Below, piece by piece: positions 11,493 through 23,936 of a stretch of DNA of 64,000 nucleotides. The translations under genes and the position numbers were made by a program. Each line of letters opens with the position of its first letter. Position 1 is the stretch's first letter. The notes beneath the pieces were generated by a model. It was not told the origin of the DNA. It made no database searches and was given only the letters and a program-made list of their open reading frames with translations. This DNA is from Congeria kusceri (Eukaryota; Mollusca; Bivalvia; Myida; Dreissenidae). The stretch is taken from NCBI GenBank assembly GCA_027627225.1, contig CM051034.1, positions 14,375,480 to 14,439,479 of the forward strand, written 5' to 3'.

Positions 11493-12083
11493 CACCAGGG
11501 GCCTTATAACAAAAGCATTGTAAGTAGACTTATCCTTAACAATAAAATCGCCATTTTCTTTAGCGTTTAAGTGTGCTAAGTGTTCATTAGTTATCCTGAC
11601 ATTTACAACTGTAAAGGGGGTTTACTTTACACAAATCTGAATTGTAATTATTTCAAGGTAACCCTGAGATGTTTCTTGAATACGGCTTCAAATTTAGCAA
11701 GTAATTTTACTTGTAATTGTATTTAAATTACTTGGTACAAACTAATACGATTACAAGCGGACGTTTAGATGCAAGCTGTGCGACGGGTTCGTACATGTAC
11801 GTTGATTGATATGGTCTGGGCTGGTATTTTTAAGGAATCTTAGTCGAAAATTAAGAAAAATCTTAAAATTCTGAAATTTAATTATTGGATTTTCTGACAA
11901 AGTAATGCATTTCCCGAAGATTTTGACAAATTATTTTCAATATAATTCAAAGTGTATTATAATTTAGCATTAGTCATGCAAATGTTCCAAAGCATAGTGT
12001 TTTAAACACAAATTCTAATTTTGACTTATGTTCAACTTAGGTTAAGAATGACTTAAGAATCTTTATAAATATGGGCCCTGGTG
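11493..12083 (+). mobile_element. Probable non-autonomous TIR element
   Basis: The ends are inverted: CACCAGGGGCC on the left and GGGCCCTGGTG on the right. Further inside, the left arm has GTAAGTAGACTTATCCTTAA and the right arm TTAAGAATGACTTAAGAATC, also roughly inverse. The 591-bp interior is AT-rich and non-coding. The target duplication is not clear (ATGA versus CATGA). The GGGCCC plus TTAAGA ends resemble common bivalve MITEs. Confidence 0.55.
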
Positions 12084-14437
12084 CATGAGAGAAGTTAACG
12101 TTTGTAGCGATTTGTAGCTCTTACGGTGGCAGAAACTCGATCATTATCAGTATGTATAAGTTTTTTGCAAACTCTTTATAATAAGTTAAGTAAATGTCCT
12201 CACGTACTTTTTTTCTAAGATACATTGTAGTTGAAACCATAGATTGCAACATGCTGAACAATGCACTCGCCATTTGCATACCATAACATAAGCGTATCGA
12301 CTGTCATTAAAACACAAATTGTTACAATATGATTCATGAACAAACATCTCTACATCTAACAGCTAAACTTTGCATGCTATACACAAACGTGCTTCAACCG
12401 AGTCACAAAGATATGCATGTATCTATATGGATCGCTGAAGTGTGTGTACAAAACTGTACATTGCGTGGTGGTTAGATATAGATTTATTTCGATGTTATCT
12501 AACCCGACGTCGCTATTGATCTTGATTAAACACACGTATACCTAAATATCGCTCGGCTTATATACAATGAGTCATGCTCCGGATATAGAGCTCTATTGTA
12601 CGATATACAGAGGGTACGTTATCTATTGTTAAAGGGACATGCTCACATGCTCACAGATGGGCAATTTGACAATTTAAAAAAAAAAAATTGTAGATCCCAA
12701 AAAAGATAAATACATTATATATAAACAAGCAAAATAACACTGACGGCAAAGAAATGTATGGGAAATATAGTGTCGTTAATGAAAAATCATCAATTGAAAT
12801 GGATAAAATTATAAAGAGTTTGTAACGCATTTAATCGGTATTTCGAAAAACATGTGTATCACTTACATAGCGTTAAAAACTCACCAACAAGAATGTAACA
12901 CAGGATGGTTTTGTGGCCGTCGTTGAATTGTAAGGGACAATGTCACAGTGGTTATTTATTTTAAAAACAAACATATTTGATATTACTGAAATGTATATTG
13001 AGCATTCACATTTTTTCATTAAAATAATCAAACCGACAAATTTGTCAGTAAAATGATAAAAACTGTATTTATCTTCGAAATCATGCGTTTTAAGTACGAT
13101 TCACCTTAATGAATAGTAATAAGAGAACTTTTTTCACACAGTTATAATGCGTCGATGTCATGTTTTGTATGTCTAATGTGTACATTCTTCATTGTCATAT
13201 GTTGAAATCTTTGCACCTGTCTATACTACGGCCAATTTTTTCTGTGTTTTCTTCGCAATACCACTGGCGCGATACGTTTTGCCTTGTAAAACTTCATTGG
13301 GAGTTGCATAGGCTTCTAATATTAAATAGAAAAAATGGGGCGTCTTTGCGTTTCTTTCCTTTTCTCAACAATTCTCAACAAGTAATTTCTTATGTTATGC
13401 GAGGATTATGGCCAGTGTATTATAACAATGCAATGAACAACACTTTCCATGGTCAGGTCGCAGTTACTGAATTATGTAATGCATTGGTATATTAAAACAT
13501 GTGCTGCAGATAAACTATAAATTATATTATATTTAAACTTGACTAATTTCTTTCTCTGACCAGAAGGAAAGTAAACATGTCCTAATTTGTTTACAATGCA
13601 AATATGATCGTTAGCTTTGAATGAACATATTAAATTAAATGGTCAACGTTATTTCAATACATCTGTTTGTCTCACCGAACGGAATTCAAAGACTTTCATA
13701 TAACCTTTAATTAAATGGCTTATTGGGCCAACGTTTTTCGCAAACAATGTTTACTATTGATCTTTCTGCATTCTCTATTTGATTAGATGACGAAATGTCG
13801 ATCGAAGCTAACAGTTAAATTTAATGTATAGATTCATTAAATTGCAAATATTTTCGATTGCCAAATATATAAACTGTATAGCTACATTTTCAATTTTATT
13901 TGCCTTTAAAAAAGAGAAAACGAGACGGTAAATTTATAAAACACCTCTACAATGATCTTTTGTTGCAGAGAGAGACATGTGTAAATATGGAAATACTTCA
14001 AAGACTCATTGATCCTCCTTGATATGGACCCCTTATAGTTTATATTCGATTTCCCAAATATCCAAAGTATAAGGGGCCCCCATAGTGCATTGCTCGCTTT
14101 TCTTTTTCGCAGTACAATTCTATCTTTTTGGAAAATTATTAATTGGTACATTTCAGCCCTTTCCAGCCCATTTTTTTAATTATTATTTTGTTTCTAGATT
14201 GGTGTTTGCTATGAATGATGCTTTACACACGACTGGCTAAATGTTTACTTTTATGCGCATTAACTAATTTTTTTTCCTATTTTGTACACAAACTGATTTA
14301 TCTCCTTTTTTATTTTAAAAGTTTCAAGCTTTTATCAACCTATATGTTATCTGGCTGAGTGACTTTCAAAAAGAATTGTTTGTAATTTAATAATACCAAA
14401 CACTAAATAGTGTGTATTTTATTTAGCATTACACTTA
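12084..14437. other. Anonymous AT-rich DNA
   Basis: A stretch near 12630 (TTAAAGGGACATGCTCACA) resembles the start of a widespread molluscan interspersed repeat, but its extent cannot be defined. The longest ORF is 111 codons on the + strand (13160-13495); it has no signal peptide, domain or compositional support. Nothing else is recognised. Confidence 0.35.
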
Positions 14438-14580
14438 GGCGTAAAAAAAGTAGTTTCCACTAACCCGACGGACCAAACTTTTTTTGCCGTTTGGAAATGT
14501 TTCTTTTAATATTCGCGTTTTTTCGAAAAGTATTGAACGTTTCGTTATGAAGGCAGTAACTAGACTGGGATCCGGCCTCT
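14438..14580 (+). mobile_element. Left end of a MITE related to 8992-9263
   Basis: After CTTA the sequence reads GGCGTAAAAAAAGTAGTTTC then CACTAACCCGAC, matching the 5' end of the 272-bp MITE (GGCGTAAAAAATATG, then GTAACCCGACC). I could not identify the opposite end, so this copy is truncated or diverged. The right boundary given is nominal. Confidence 0.4.
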
Positions 14581-14804
14581 GGCGATGTTATTGTAATATT
14601 CTATTACAACCACGGAACCAGTCTATGCACCAACGCCAATAGTATTGTTGTTGTTTAACCGTTTGTATACAATAGTTCTCGCCCTTTGTTATAACTTTGC
14701 CACGGTTTTCTTTAGTAAATAAATCGCATATTGCAAAGTTCGTCAGAGCTTTCCTTCTAAATACTGACAGTAATTGATCATTTGGCCGCACGTTTAACAA
14801 TAAC

Positions 14805-15230
14805 AAGCATCTATGCCTTAATAAAGTTTGATTGTGTGAAGATGCTTATGAATAATACATGGCAAAAAAGGGTCTAATAATCATGTTGATGCGACCCTGT
14901 GTACTTATCTCCAAGAGGTGTTGTGACCAGGACCCTATTCTGAAGACGTGTGTGTGTAGTACATTTTTATCGAATGCACGGGGATTCTCTCCCATATGGC
15001 CTTCGCCCCAAGAAGACTTGTTAGTTGGGTTACGGGGGATAGTGCAAGATACAGAAGTTCCAGAGGCGACCCTGGGTCTTTTAGTGCCGGATGTGAAGCA
15101 CCTAGTACACTGCACCTCGGTTTAATTTCTCATGCGAAAAACGAGTTAGTAGGTTAGGGTGTGGTGGGGGATCGAACCTGCGACCCCTGGATTATGAAGC
15201 CAGTGCGTTACTACTAGACCAGGGAACCGC
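14805..15230 (-). mobile_element. tRNA-derived SINE (Met-like head), minus strand
   Basis: On the minus strand the 5' end at about 15230 gives GCGGTTCCCTGG, an A-box TGGTCTAGTAG (15211-15221), an anticodon loop containing CAT, and a B-box GGTTCGATCCCCC (15166-15178). This is a tRNA-like head with poor acceptor pairing. It is followed by a ~350-bp body, with CTTGGGGCGAAGGCCATATG and CACAGGGTCGCATCAACATG, that I associate with bivalve SINEs. The 3' end near the TTTATTAAGGC stretch is approximate and no target duplication was found. ORFs of 88-89 codons on both strands are within the SINE and are artefacts. Confidence 0.65.
15158..15230 (-). pseudogene. tRNA-like head of the SINE (CAT anticodon)
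   Basis: A and B boxes and an anticodon loop TTCATAA can be placed, but the acceptor strands (GCGGTTC against CCACACC) do not pair. The unit is followed directly by SINE body instead of a Pol III terminator. It is a Pol III promoter and not a functional methionine tRNA. Confidence 0.6.
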
Positions 15231-15244
15231 CTGCAAAAATTTTG

Positions 15245-15975
15245 AAAACCCTATTGAAACATGTTTTTATAACCCCACAAACGAAGTTTAGGTGGGGGGG
15301 GGGGTATATAGGAGTGAACTTATCGGTCTGTCGGTTTGTTTGTTTTTTCGTTTCCGGCTGATAACTCAAGAATGGCTTTACGTATTGAAATAATTTTTGG
15401 TACACATGTGTAACATCATAGAATACATGTCAAGTTCGATGTTGGTTGCAAACCACTAAATTTTGACAGAGTTATGGCCCCTTGTCGACTTAAAATTCCC
15501 TAAAACATGGTTTCCGGATGATAACTCAACAAAGGCTTGACATATGAAAAAAAGTTTTGGTACACATGTGTAACATCATATAATAAAGGTCAAGTTCGAT
15601 GTTGGTTACAAACCACTAAATTTTGACAGAGCTATGGCCCCTTTTCGACTTAAAATTCCCTAAAAACATGATTTCCGGACAATAACTCAAGAATGGCTTG
15701 ACATATTCAAATAATTCTTGGTATACATGTGTAGCATCATAAAATACGGGTCAAGTTCGACTTTGGTTACAAACCACTAAATTTTGACAGAGTTATGGCC
15801 CTTAATTTGACTTAAATTCCCTAAAAACATGGTTTCATAACGTCATAAAATACAGATCCAGTTCAACTTTGGTTACAAACCACTAAATGTTGACAGAGTT
15901 ATGGCTCCTACTGAAATTAAATTTTTCAAAATACACTGTTGACCATTCACAAATTAAAGCATTCTCTCTCTGTCC
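15245..15975 (+). mobile_element. Non-autonomous element with ~160-bp tandem units
   Basis: The leader ACCCCACAAACGAAGTTTAG plus a G-run and GGTCTGTCGGTTTG precedes units starting at 15351, 15511, 15672 and a truncated one near 15831. Each has TTTCCGG..GATAACTCAA, GGTACACATGTGTAACATCA and AAATTTTGACAGAGTTATGG. The core GACAGAGTTATG is shared with the element at 9846, suggesting a related repeat lineage. The 62-codon ORF at its end is not a gene. Confidence 0.65.
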
Positions 15976-17341
15976 ATCTCTTTCCAATGGAGGCCATAGT
16001 TTTGTGATAAGGCCATATTGTGAGGGTATATCCGTCACTCATATGACAATTCTAGTTATACCTAATTTAATTTAATATTTAATTCAACTTCAGGGAGGAT
16101 GTTTGTGGCCATTGTGACTTGCCTGGTGCTAGTATTGAAATCTCACTACAGAAGAACTACTAATTTGTACAGTGTCACTGTGTGTTTACATTGGGAAAAA
16201 AACCAAGAACAATGCACCCGCATGGGAAAAGGAAATAGAAACTCATGTCAGAAGTGAAGATTGTGAACTTGGAAACTTTGGTGTTTTTTTTTTATTGTTT
16301 TAAATAACTGCCTATTAAATGTCCAGTGTATCTTTGTTTTATTATAAGTTTTTATAAGTTATAAAACTTAAGCTATAACCAATTACTAAAAAAAGTTGTT
16401 AAAGGGGATGCAGATTGGTCACGAAGGACAAAAAAGTTAACGAAAAATAAGTTATGCCTACCTACTTACCATATTTTTTTCCAAGACGTTAGCGAAAACA
16501 AACAACTTTGTTTTAGCCTTAGGATATTTTGTTCGAGAAAGTAGTATAAGGCGTATAAAATTGCAAAATGTACAAACATGGTATCAACTGGAAAGTAGGG
16601 TTAGTGATCTTCCTTCGCATTATAAATACATGGATTTAACCATTCATTATCTTTTTACATATTACTAGTAAACGTTCAGGAAATTGGTAACTTGACTATC
16701 AAAGAACGCAGGTACATTCTCTTCGGATTTGAGCAAGTTAAGTGGGCCTATCCAATGTCCAACCACCAATGAATATTTGTTTTAAAGTCACATATTCGCC
16801 CGTCATCACCCCAGGCAGCGGTTCTGAAATATAATTATATTTCTTTCGTATATATCAAGAGTTGAGCGTCAACATGTCTACAATATGACGAAACATTACT
16901 TTATACACAACATTCAACATGCATATATACTAATCGTATCTACACTATGGTCACAATAACATTTAACAACTAAAACAAGCTATTGTTGTTGTTGTTTTTT
17001 AGCAAAACCAATATTCTCAGCATTTACATAAAGGATATACTGACTCCAGCACTCAGACAAGAAACCATAATTACATAGTTTATTCGTACCTTTCGTACCA
17101 ACGCATTGCCGCTGTCCTCAGATACGTACATGATAGAGAAGTTTCAAAACCATGGAGTATATTATGTAGAAATTAAAAGAATTGGCAATAAATACGTCTT
17201 GGATGGTTGCATAATTATGAATATACGTGTCATATATCGTTACTTCATTAAATATTCCCTTACAATCATGCACGCCTATCAGTTTGTCTAAAATTACATT
17301 TGAGCTTAAATTTCAGTTAATTTATTTCATTTTATTAATGA
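15976..17341. other. Anonymous AT-rich DNA
   Basis: No convincing ORF or repeat end is visible. Small T- and A-rich runs occur at 16280-16300. Confidence 0.4.
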
Positions 17342-17905
17342 ATAATAAATAGTTTGCACTTTTTAACAATCGGCACCTGACTTGTTTTGATACTTAATTA
17401 TTCTGTTTTATAATGGCGATCAGTTTTGTTAAACAATTGTATTTTACGGTTCAGATCAAACATAAAACACTTTTCGCTGTTCAATAACAAGCACCTCACT
17501 TCCTGTCATGCACTCCATAAATTAGCTACAACATAATTTTTTCGCGCATTGGTGATCGCAATGACAGAACGTATCCCAATGAAAGCTTGGCGCCTCAATT
17601 ATGCATCAATAAATTAGTTTTTCCTTAATATGCGTGAAAGCCAACGTTCAATTAAATTTGGAAATGCTAATAGAAGAATAAATATTTCATGGATAAAACA
17701 TATTACAAATATAGATTTATCATTTTTGTCCAGAGTATGACAGTTTATGTCGATGATTTGCAAGTGCAGTGTTTGGAATATGACTTGCGCAAATAACTTA
17801 ATTAATTTGATTATCGAACAGTTAGGTGCTAATTGCCTGGCGTAAGCTTTATAGCATGCATGCATTCAACGCACCGAGTTCACCGTTCAGTGATAATAAA
17901 AATTT
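17342..17905 (+). repeat. R repeat copy 1 (~0.6 kb family)
   Basis: First of nine copies. Diagnostic landmarks in order are AATAATAAATAGTTTGCAC, TTTACGGTT.AGAT, CTGTCATGCA.TCCATAAA, TGGTGATCGCAATGACAGAA, ATTTCATGGA..AAACA, GATGATTTGCAAGTGCAGTG and CGAACAGTTAGGTGCTAA, then GCATGCAT. The small ORF conserved in some copies is broken here by a stop and a frameshift. Confidence 0.85.
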
Positions 17906-17965
17906 GTGTTTGGAGAAATAATTAAAAATTAACAATAATTCATTTCGCTTAAGTTTCTTATAAAT

Positions 17966-18450
17966 AAATAATAGTTTGCACTTTTTAACGTATTGATCGG
18001 TATTCAGTTTGTATTGATATATTATCATTCTGGTTTATAATGATTATCAGTTTCGTTGGGCAATTATATTTTGCGGTTCAGATAAAACTTTTTGCTGTTC
18101 AATAACAGCACCCAACTTCCTGTCGTGCATTCCATAAATACACTTAAACCATTGTAATTGTATCGCCTATTGGTGATCAAAACGACAAAATGATTCCGAA
18201 TTAAAACACGGCGCCTTAATTTGCATCAATTATTGCCCATTGCGCTCGAGACATCTGACCGTTTAATTTAATTATTGCAAATGCAAATAGAAGTATACAT
18301 ATTTCATGGAAAAACAAATTGAAAATATGGATTGCTCATTTTTTCTACAGTACCACTGGTTTCCGTCGATGATTTGCAAGTGCAGTGTTTGGAATATGAA
18401 TATGAATTGCACAAATAACATCATTAAATTTGATTTATCGAACAGTGTAT
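17966..18450 (+). repeat. R repeat copy 2
   Basis: The same landmarks as copy 1 in the same order, with GATCAAAACGACAAAATG in place of the GATCGCAATGACAG form. It ends at CGAACAGTG and then an AT-rich junction. Confidence 0.85.
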
Positions 18451-18534
18451 ATATAATATAATATCATATCATTTCCGTTCCTTGGAGAAAGAACCAAGAA
18501 ATAAATATAACATCAATTCCTTTCAGTTCCTACT

Positions 18535-19075
18535 AAATAATAAATAATTTGCACATGTTAACGTTTCGACCAACACCCCGCTTGCATTGATATCCATTGA
18601 TATCCAATTATTACGTTTCATAATAATGATCAAGTTTGTTGAGCAATTATATTTTACGGTTTAGATAAAACATAAAACGTTTTTGCTGTTCAATTAGCAC
18701 CCAACATGGATTCCATAAATACACCACAATCACTGTAATTATATCGCGTATTGGTGATCAAAACGACAGAATGAATCCGAATGAAAACATGCCGCATCAA
18801 TTAATTATGCTGCCCATTGCGCTCGAAACAGCTAACCGTTCAATTAATTATTGCAAATATTAATAGAAGTATACATATTTCATGGAACACAAATTAAAAA
18901 TATGGATTTATCTTTTTTTCCACAGTCTCACTGGCTTCCGTCGATGATTTGCAAGTGCAGTGTTTATAATATGATTCAATCATATTTGATTATTGAACAA
19001 TTTGTTGCTAACAGGACGAAGGTTTCCGCAGCATGCATGAATTTAATCCTCCCATATCGAATTTTGTGATAATGA
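18535..19075 (+). repeat. R repeat copy 3
   Basis: Same family and same GATCAAAACGACAGAATG subtype as copy 2. It is preceded by an AACCAAGAAATAAATATAAC linker that also precedes copy 5. Confidence 0.85.
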
Positions 19076-19400
19076 ATATACCTTTGGAAAAGGAATTTGT
19101 GAAGAAACATGTTTAAATATATCAATTATTAATAAAAATTATTTGGAATATAAAACATGCAAACACAACATTTTAATAATCCGGTATTTAATTACTTTGG
19201 ACATATTCTGAAAGTTGCATAGCTCTTAATATTTATGTGCATTCATTACTGTAATTAGTTGAATACACACAATACAGCAATAACAGGATCAATACTGAAA
19301 TAAGTAAAAACACCAAAACGTCCAATGAAACAATTGAATTCGTCCAATAAAAACGCTTTTTAATGTTTTGGTCATATTAATATTACTGGCAAAGTTCGTA
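19076..19400 (+). repeat. Spacer repeat S, copy 1
   Basis: AATTATTTGGAATATAAAAC and AATTACTTTGGACATA.TCTG are shared with 24525-24800, and in part with 28060-28145. In both fuller cases S lies between an R copy and an E1 block. Confidence 0.75.
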
Positions 19401-20189
19401 AATCCGGACAGTACTTTAATCCGGACACCTAAAATTGTGTTTGTATGATCAAGACCAATAATTCAATTGATGCACGAACCTGTCTCAGAAACATGTGTCA
19501 TGTTTCAAGAGGACTGATTAAGTATTCATTCATTTACTTACTAAGTTACTATTGTTTTCTTTCCTTTGACATGTTATCAATTGCACGTGGGGTATTGCAA
19601 TCAAAACAGTATCTCCTATAAGTTAAGCTTTACAGAAAAAAAGTGAACACAAGAACAAGGTAAACAAAAGCAGAAACCAATAAATCTGACGAATACGGTG
19701 TAGTTTAATGTTTATTTCTATTAAAATTGTTTTTAATTAAACATATATTTAAAGTAATCGGATTTAGGTACTCTATCAGTAACGGACTTTTTTTTTAAAC
19801 ACATTATTTAGTTACATTAAGATAGCAGTTTCTACATATATGTTCACAGTTTAAGATTAATTCTACTTATTATGTTTAAATTTCTATTTTCTATGTTTTT
19901 GGTGGTGTTGCTATTGTTGGATTGTTTCAGCGTGGTCACATGCTTGCTATTTAATAGAAACATCGGAAGGGGTTAAATGAAACATTTTCAGATACCACAT
20001 TTTACGGAAATACAGAAAAAAATATTAAGTTAAAGCTTTGTTTATAAAGTACTACAACCAAGTAAACATGGCAGTACGCGTTGAAAGAATCGCAGTTTGT
20101 TGTATGCCGAAAACTGACCTGTTGGAGACCAAAGTTAAGTCTGTGAGGATTATAAAGATGTCAAAGATCATTTCTTCTCACTATATAGC

Positions 20190-20475
20190 ATAGGCACAAC
20201 GTTTCTTGGCGTATTCTTATATTCACCGAGACCTATGATTGTATCAGTACTTTAGGCAATGTTATTGCGGAAGACACTTTTGTCAGCTGGTTCCTTAACC
20301 TTGCCGTGATTACTGTCGTCAAGTTAATAGCGTGTTGCGACTGTGGAGTGGACCTCATTGGTATTCGTTCAGAATTGCAGTCTTAAATAAGTGTACGTCC
20401 AGATGTGTGAATGGTGACCAACAGGTGCTGCGTAGTACACGCGGATACTGATCAGGCCTGGTATTTGTTGAAGTG
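20190..20475 (+). repeat. E1 block, copy 1
   Basis: First of six copies of a ~0.2-0.3 kb block with GGCAATGTTATTGCGGAAGA, TTTGTCAGCTGGTT, AATAGCGTGT and TGATCAGG. The short peptides CYCGRHLCQLVH (+) and NQLTKVSSAITLP (-) can be read from some copies but are interrupted in others. Confidence 0.85.
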
Positions 20476-20569
20476 TGTATGTACGTTATTACAACAGATA
20501 TTGAAGCATAAATACAGATAACAAAATAAAGTTAGTTAAAATATATTTATATATTAGATTGGGGTATGT

Positions 20570-21835
20570 CGTTGGGCGGCGGGGGGGGGGGGCGGGGGGC
20601 AGGGGGGGCGGTTTGGAGGTCAACGTTTCGTTTCCGCTCTTTAACTCGAGAACGAATTGAGCTATTGTAATGAAACTTCATACATAAATACCATATATCG
20701 ATACCTCGCTTGGAATTGCATATGGAGTGGGTGGGTACAAGGTCAAGGTCACTGTTACTAAAAATAAAAAAATGGTTTCCGCTCAATAACTTAAGAACGC
20801 ATTGAGATATTTTAATGAAACTTCAAACATAGATACCTTATATCGAGACCTCGCTTGGTATTGCATATGGGGTGGGTGGGGTCAAGGTCAAGGTCGCCGT
20901 TACTAAAAATACAAAAACGGTTTCCGCTCAATAACTTGATAACGCATCGAGATATTTTAATGACACTTCAAACAAAGATACCTTATATTGAGTCCTTGCT
21001 TGGGATTGCATATGGGTTAGGTGGGATCAAGGTCAAGGTCACCGTTACTGAAAATAGAAAAACGTTTTCTGCTCAATAACTTGATAACGCATCGAGATAT
21101 TGTAATTATTCTTAATTCATAGATACCTTATATTGAGACCTCGCTTGGGACTGCATATTGGTTGGGTTAGGTCAAGGTCAAGGTCAACGTTACTATAATA
21201 GAAAAACGGTTTCCGCTAAATAACTTTAAAACGCATCGAGATGTTTTAATGAAACTTCCTCCATAGAAACCTTATATTGAGACCTCACTTGGAATTGCAT
21301 GTGGGGTAAAGGTCAAGGTCGTCGTTATTAAAAATAGTAAAAGGGTTTCCGATCAATAACTTGAGCATGCATGGAGTTATTTTAATGAAACTTCACACAT
21401 AGATACCTTATATGGAGACCTCGCTTGGGATTGCATATGGGGGGCGGATATGGTCATGTTCAAGGTCACCGTTACAAAAAATAGAAAAACTGTCTCCGCT
21501 CAAACAATTGAGAACACAAAGAGGTATTTAAATGAAACTTCATCTGTAGTTACATTATATTGAGACCTCGCTTGGGATAGCTTATGGGGTGGGTGGGGTC
21601 AAGGTCACCGTTGCTAAAAATAGACAAACAGTTTCCGCTCAGTACCTAGAGAACAAATTGAGATATTTTAATGAAATTTTTATATGTAGATACCTTATAT
21701 CTAGACCTCGCTTGTGATTGCATATGGGTTGTGTGGGATCAAGGTCAAGGTCACCGTTACAAAAAAATATATAATGGTTTCCATTCAATAGCCTGAGAAC
21801 GAATTTAGATATTTTAATGACACTTGGAATTTCCA
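20570..21835 (+). repeat. ~145-bp tandem array rich in TCAAGGTCAAGGTCA
   Basis: A G-run (20580-20610) is followed by about nine units starting near 20630, 20776, 20930, 21064, 21209, 21345, 21491, 21631 and 21776. Each carries GTTTCCGCTCAATAACTTGA, ATACCTTATAT.GAGACCTCG and one or two AGGTCA half-sites. Comparison of E1 copy 1 with copy 2 shows this array sits inside an insertion of about 1.6 kb. A three-unit relative lies at 34605-34960. Confidence 0.9.
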
Positions 21836-22612
21836 CGTTTCTTGTTCATTTAAAATGGAATTAAAAGTTAAGGACAATATATATGTATATACGTTGACTT
21901 GACAGTTGGTTTAGGTTACACAACACTAATAAACGATGCAAAAGTCGACACCAGTACTTGTTGATTTATTTCATATTGAAGTGTTTTCTTCGTCATTTTA
22001 TGCTTTTCTGTTTGTTTTCAAGTTTTATTGTGACTTTCGTCGGCTGATTTTGAAAATAGTTGATATGAAAGATCATACATGCACACTTTAACGGAATCAT
22101 AATGTTTGTTGCTTTGAAGCGAAATTTCAATATCAAATGTTCAGTGTGAAATGCATCTTCTTTGTCCATTCAAATATATGTGCAGTCTCTTCGGAAGTTT
22201 GTTTGGAATTTGGATGTTCATTGTTAAGCGTATAGACCAATAATATTTTGCCTAGGTAAACATCTAACAAGTAAAAACGTATATGCGTACTGATTTGATA
22301 CTAAATCCGACTAACCAGCTAGAAAAAATATTTTCAGATTTTCAACGTACCAACGCTCTGTAATCCACACATAATATGTGTACAGTTATTATGTAAGTGA
22401 TCGTTGCGAACAAACCATAGAACAAATTATGTTGCAAAATGAACAGAACTTTAATTGAAACAAGTCTTTGACGGTTGCATTAGTTTGACGACAACTTATT
22501 TTTCTTCACGTCATTGAACATTTCTGTACAACCTTATCGTATATATACGCGGCTTTCAGTTCGTTTAGAGATCAAATTTAATAATAATATCAATTCACAT
22601 ACGTTCCTCCAA

Positions 22613-23204
22613 AATAATAAATAGTTTGCAGATTTTTAACCAGTCCATCGGTACCCGGCTTGTATTGATACTTAATTATTATGTTTCATACTAATTATCA
22701 GTTTTGTTGAGCGATTATATTTTACGGTTTAGATCAAACACAATTGTGTTTTCGCTGTTCAATATCAAGCACCTAACTTCCTGTCATGCATTCCATAAAT
22801 AAACTACAAGCATTGTTATGGTATCGCGCATTGGTGATCGCAATTGACAGAACGAATCCCAATGAAAACATGGCGCCTTAATATGCATCAATTAATTATA
22901 TTCTCCACTGCGTTCGTGGCAGCAAACGTTCAATTAAGTATTGCAAATGTAAATAGAAGTATAAATATTTCATGGACAAAACAAATTAAACATATAGATT
23001 TCTCATTGTTTCCACAGTATGACTGATTTCCGTCGATGATTCGCAAGTGCAGTGTTTAAAATATGATTTGCACGAATAACTAAGTTAAATTTCATTATCG
23101 AACAATGTATTGCTAACGGGGCGAGTGTTTTCGCAGCATGCATGTATTTAACGCACCCAGTGCACATTTCTGCGATAATGGAAATATATATTTGGAAACG
23201 AACC
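22613..23204 (+). repeat. R repeat copy 4
   Basis: Full-length copy of the GATCGCAATTGACAGAACG subtype. It carries an uninterrupted 60-codon ORF (22844-23026) whose peptide runs MHQLIIFSTAFVAANVQL and onward. Comparison with copy 7 shows mostly amino-acid-changing differences, so I do not call it a gene. Confidence 0.85.
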
Positions 23205-23294
23205 AAGAAATAAATATAATATCAGTTCATTTCAGTTCCTAGGATAAAGAACCAAGAAAGAAATATAACATCAGTTCATTTCAGTTCTTACTAA
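23205..23294 (+). repeat. Duplicated AACCAAGAAA linker
   Basis: AACCAAGAAATAAATATAAT and AACCAAGAAAGAAATATAAC, each followed by ATCAGTTCATTTCAGTTC, form two tandem ~57-bp copies between R4 and R5. Confidence 0.8.
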
Positions 23295-23855
23295 ATAATA
23301 AATAGTGTGCACTTTTTAACCTTTCAACCAACACCCCGCTTGCAATGATATATAATTCTCTGTTTCATAATAATGATCAAGTTTGTTGAGCAATTATATA
23401 TGTTACGGTTTAGATCAGACATAAAACGTTTCGCTGTCCAACAACAAGCACCCGACTTCCTGTCATGCATTCCATAAATTAACTACAAGCATTGTAATTG
23501 TATCGCGCAGTGGTAATCTAAACAAGACGCCTAAATATGCATCAATTAATGACCATTGTTTTTTGCTTTTTGTTCAATTAGTTATTGAAATTGTTGATAT
23601 AAGTATAAATATTTCATGTACAAAGCAAATGATACACATAGATTTCTCATTTGTTCCTAAGTATGAGCGGTTTTCGTCAATAATTAGCTAATGCGGTGTA
23701 TGGAATATGACTTGCACAAATAATTCGATATAATTTGATTATCGAACAGTGTGTTGCTAAATGGGCGGAAGTTTTCGCAGCATGTATGCATTTAACGCAC
23801 CAAGATACAGTTCTGTGATTATGAACATGTGTATTTAAAAAAATAGAAATAAATA
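23295..23855 (+). repeat. R repeat copy 5
   Basis: The family landmarks are present but the middle (TGGTAATCTAAACAAGACGCC) has lost part of the conserved core. The small ORF is truncated. Confidence 0.82.
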
Positions 23856-23936
23856 AATAAAATATCAATTAATTTCAGTTCCTAGGAAATATAATCCAGA
23901 AATAAATAAAACATAAGTTCATTTCAGTTCCAACTA

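Noticed and set aside
13160..13495. 111-codon + strand ORF
   Set aside because: No family, signal peptide, compositional shift or paralogue supports it; length is within chance for scattered long ORFs in 64 kb.
14846..15125. 88-89 codon ORFs on opposite strands
   Set aside because: Both lie within the SINE body and overlap each other almost completely.
15158..15230. Functional tRNA-Met gene on the minus strand
   Set aside because: The acceptor stem does not pair and no terminator follows; it leads into SINE body.
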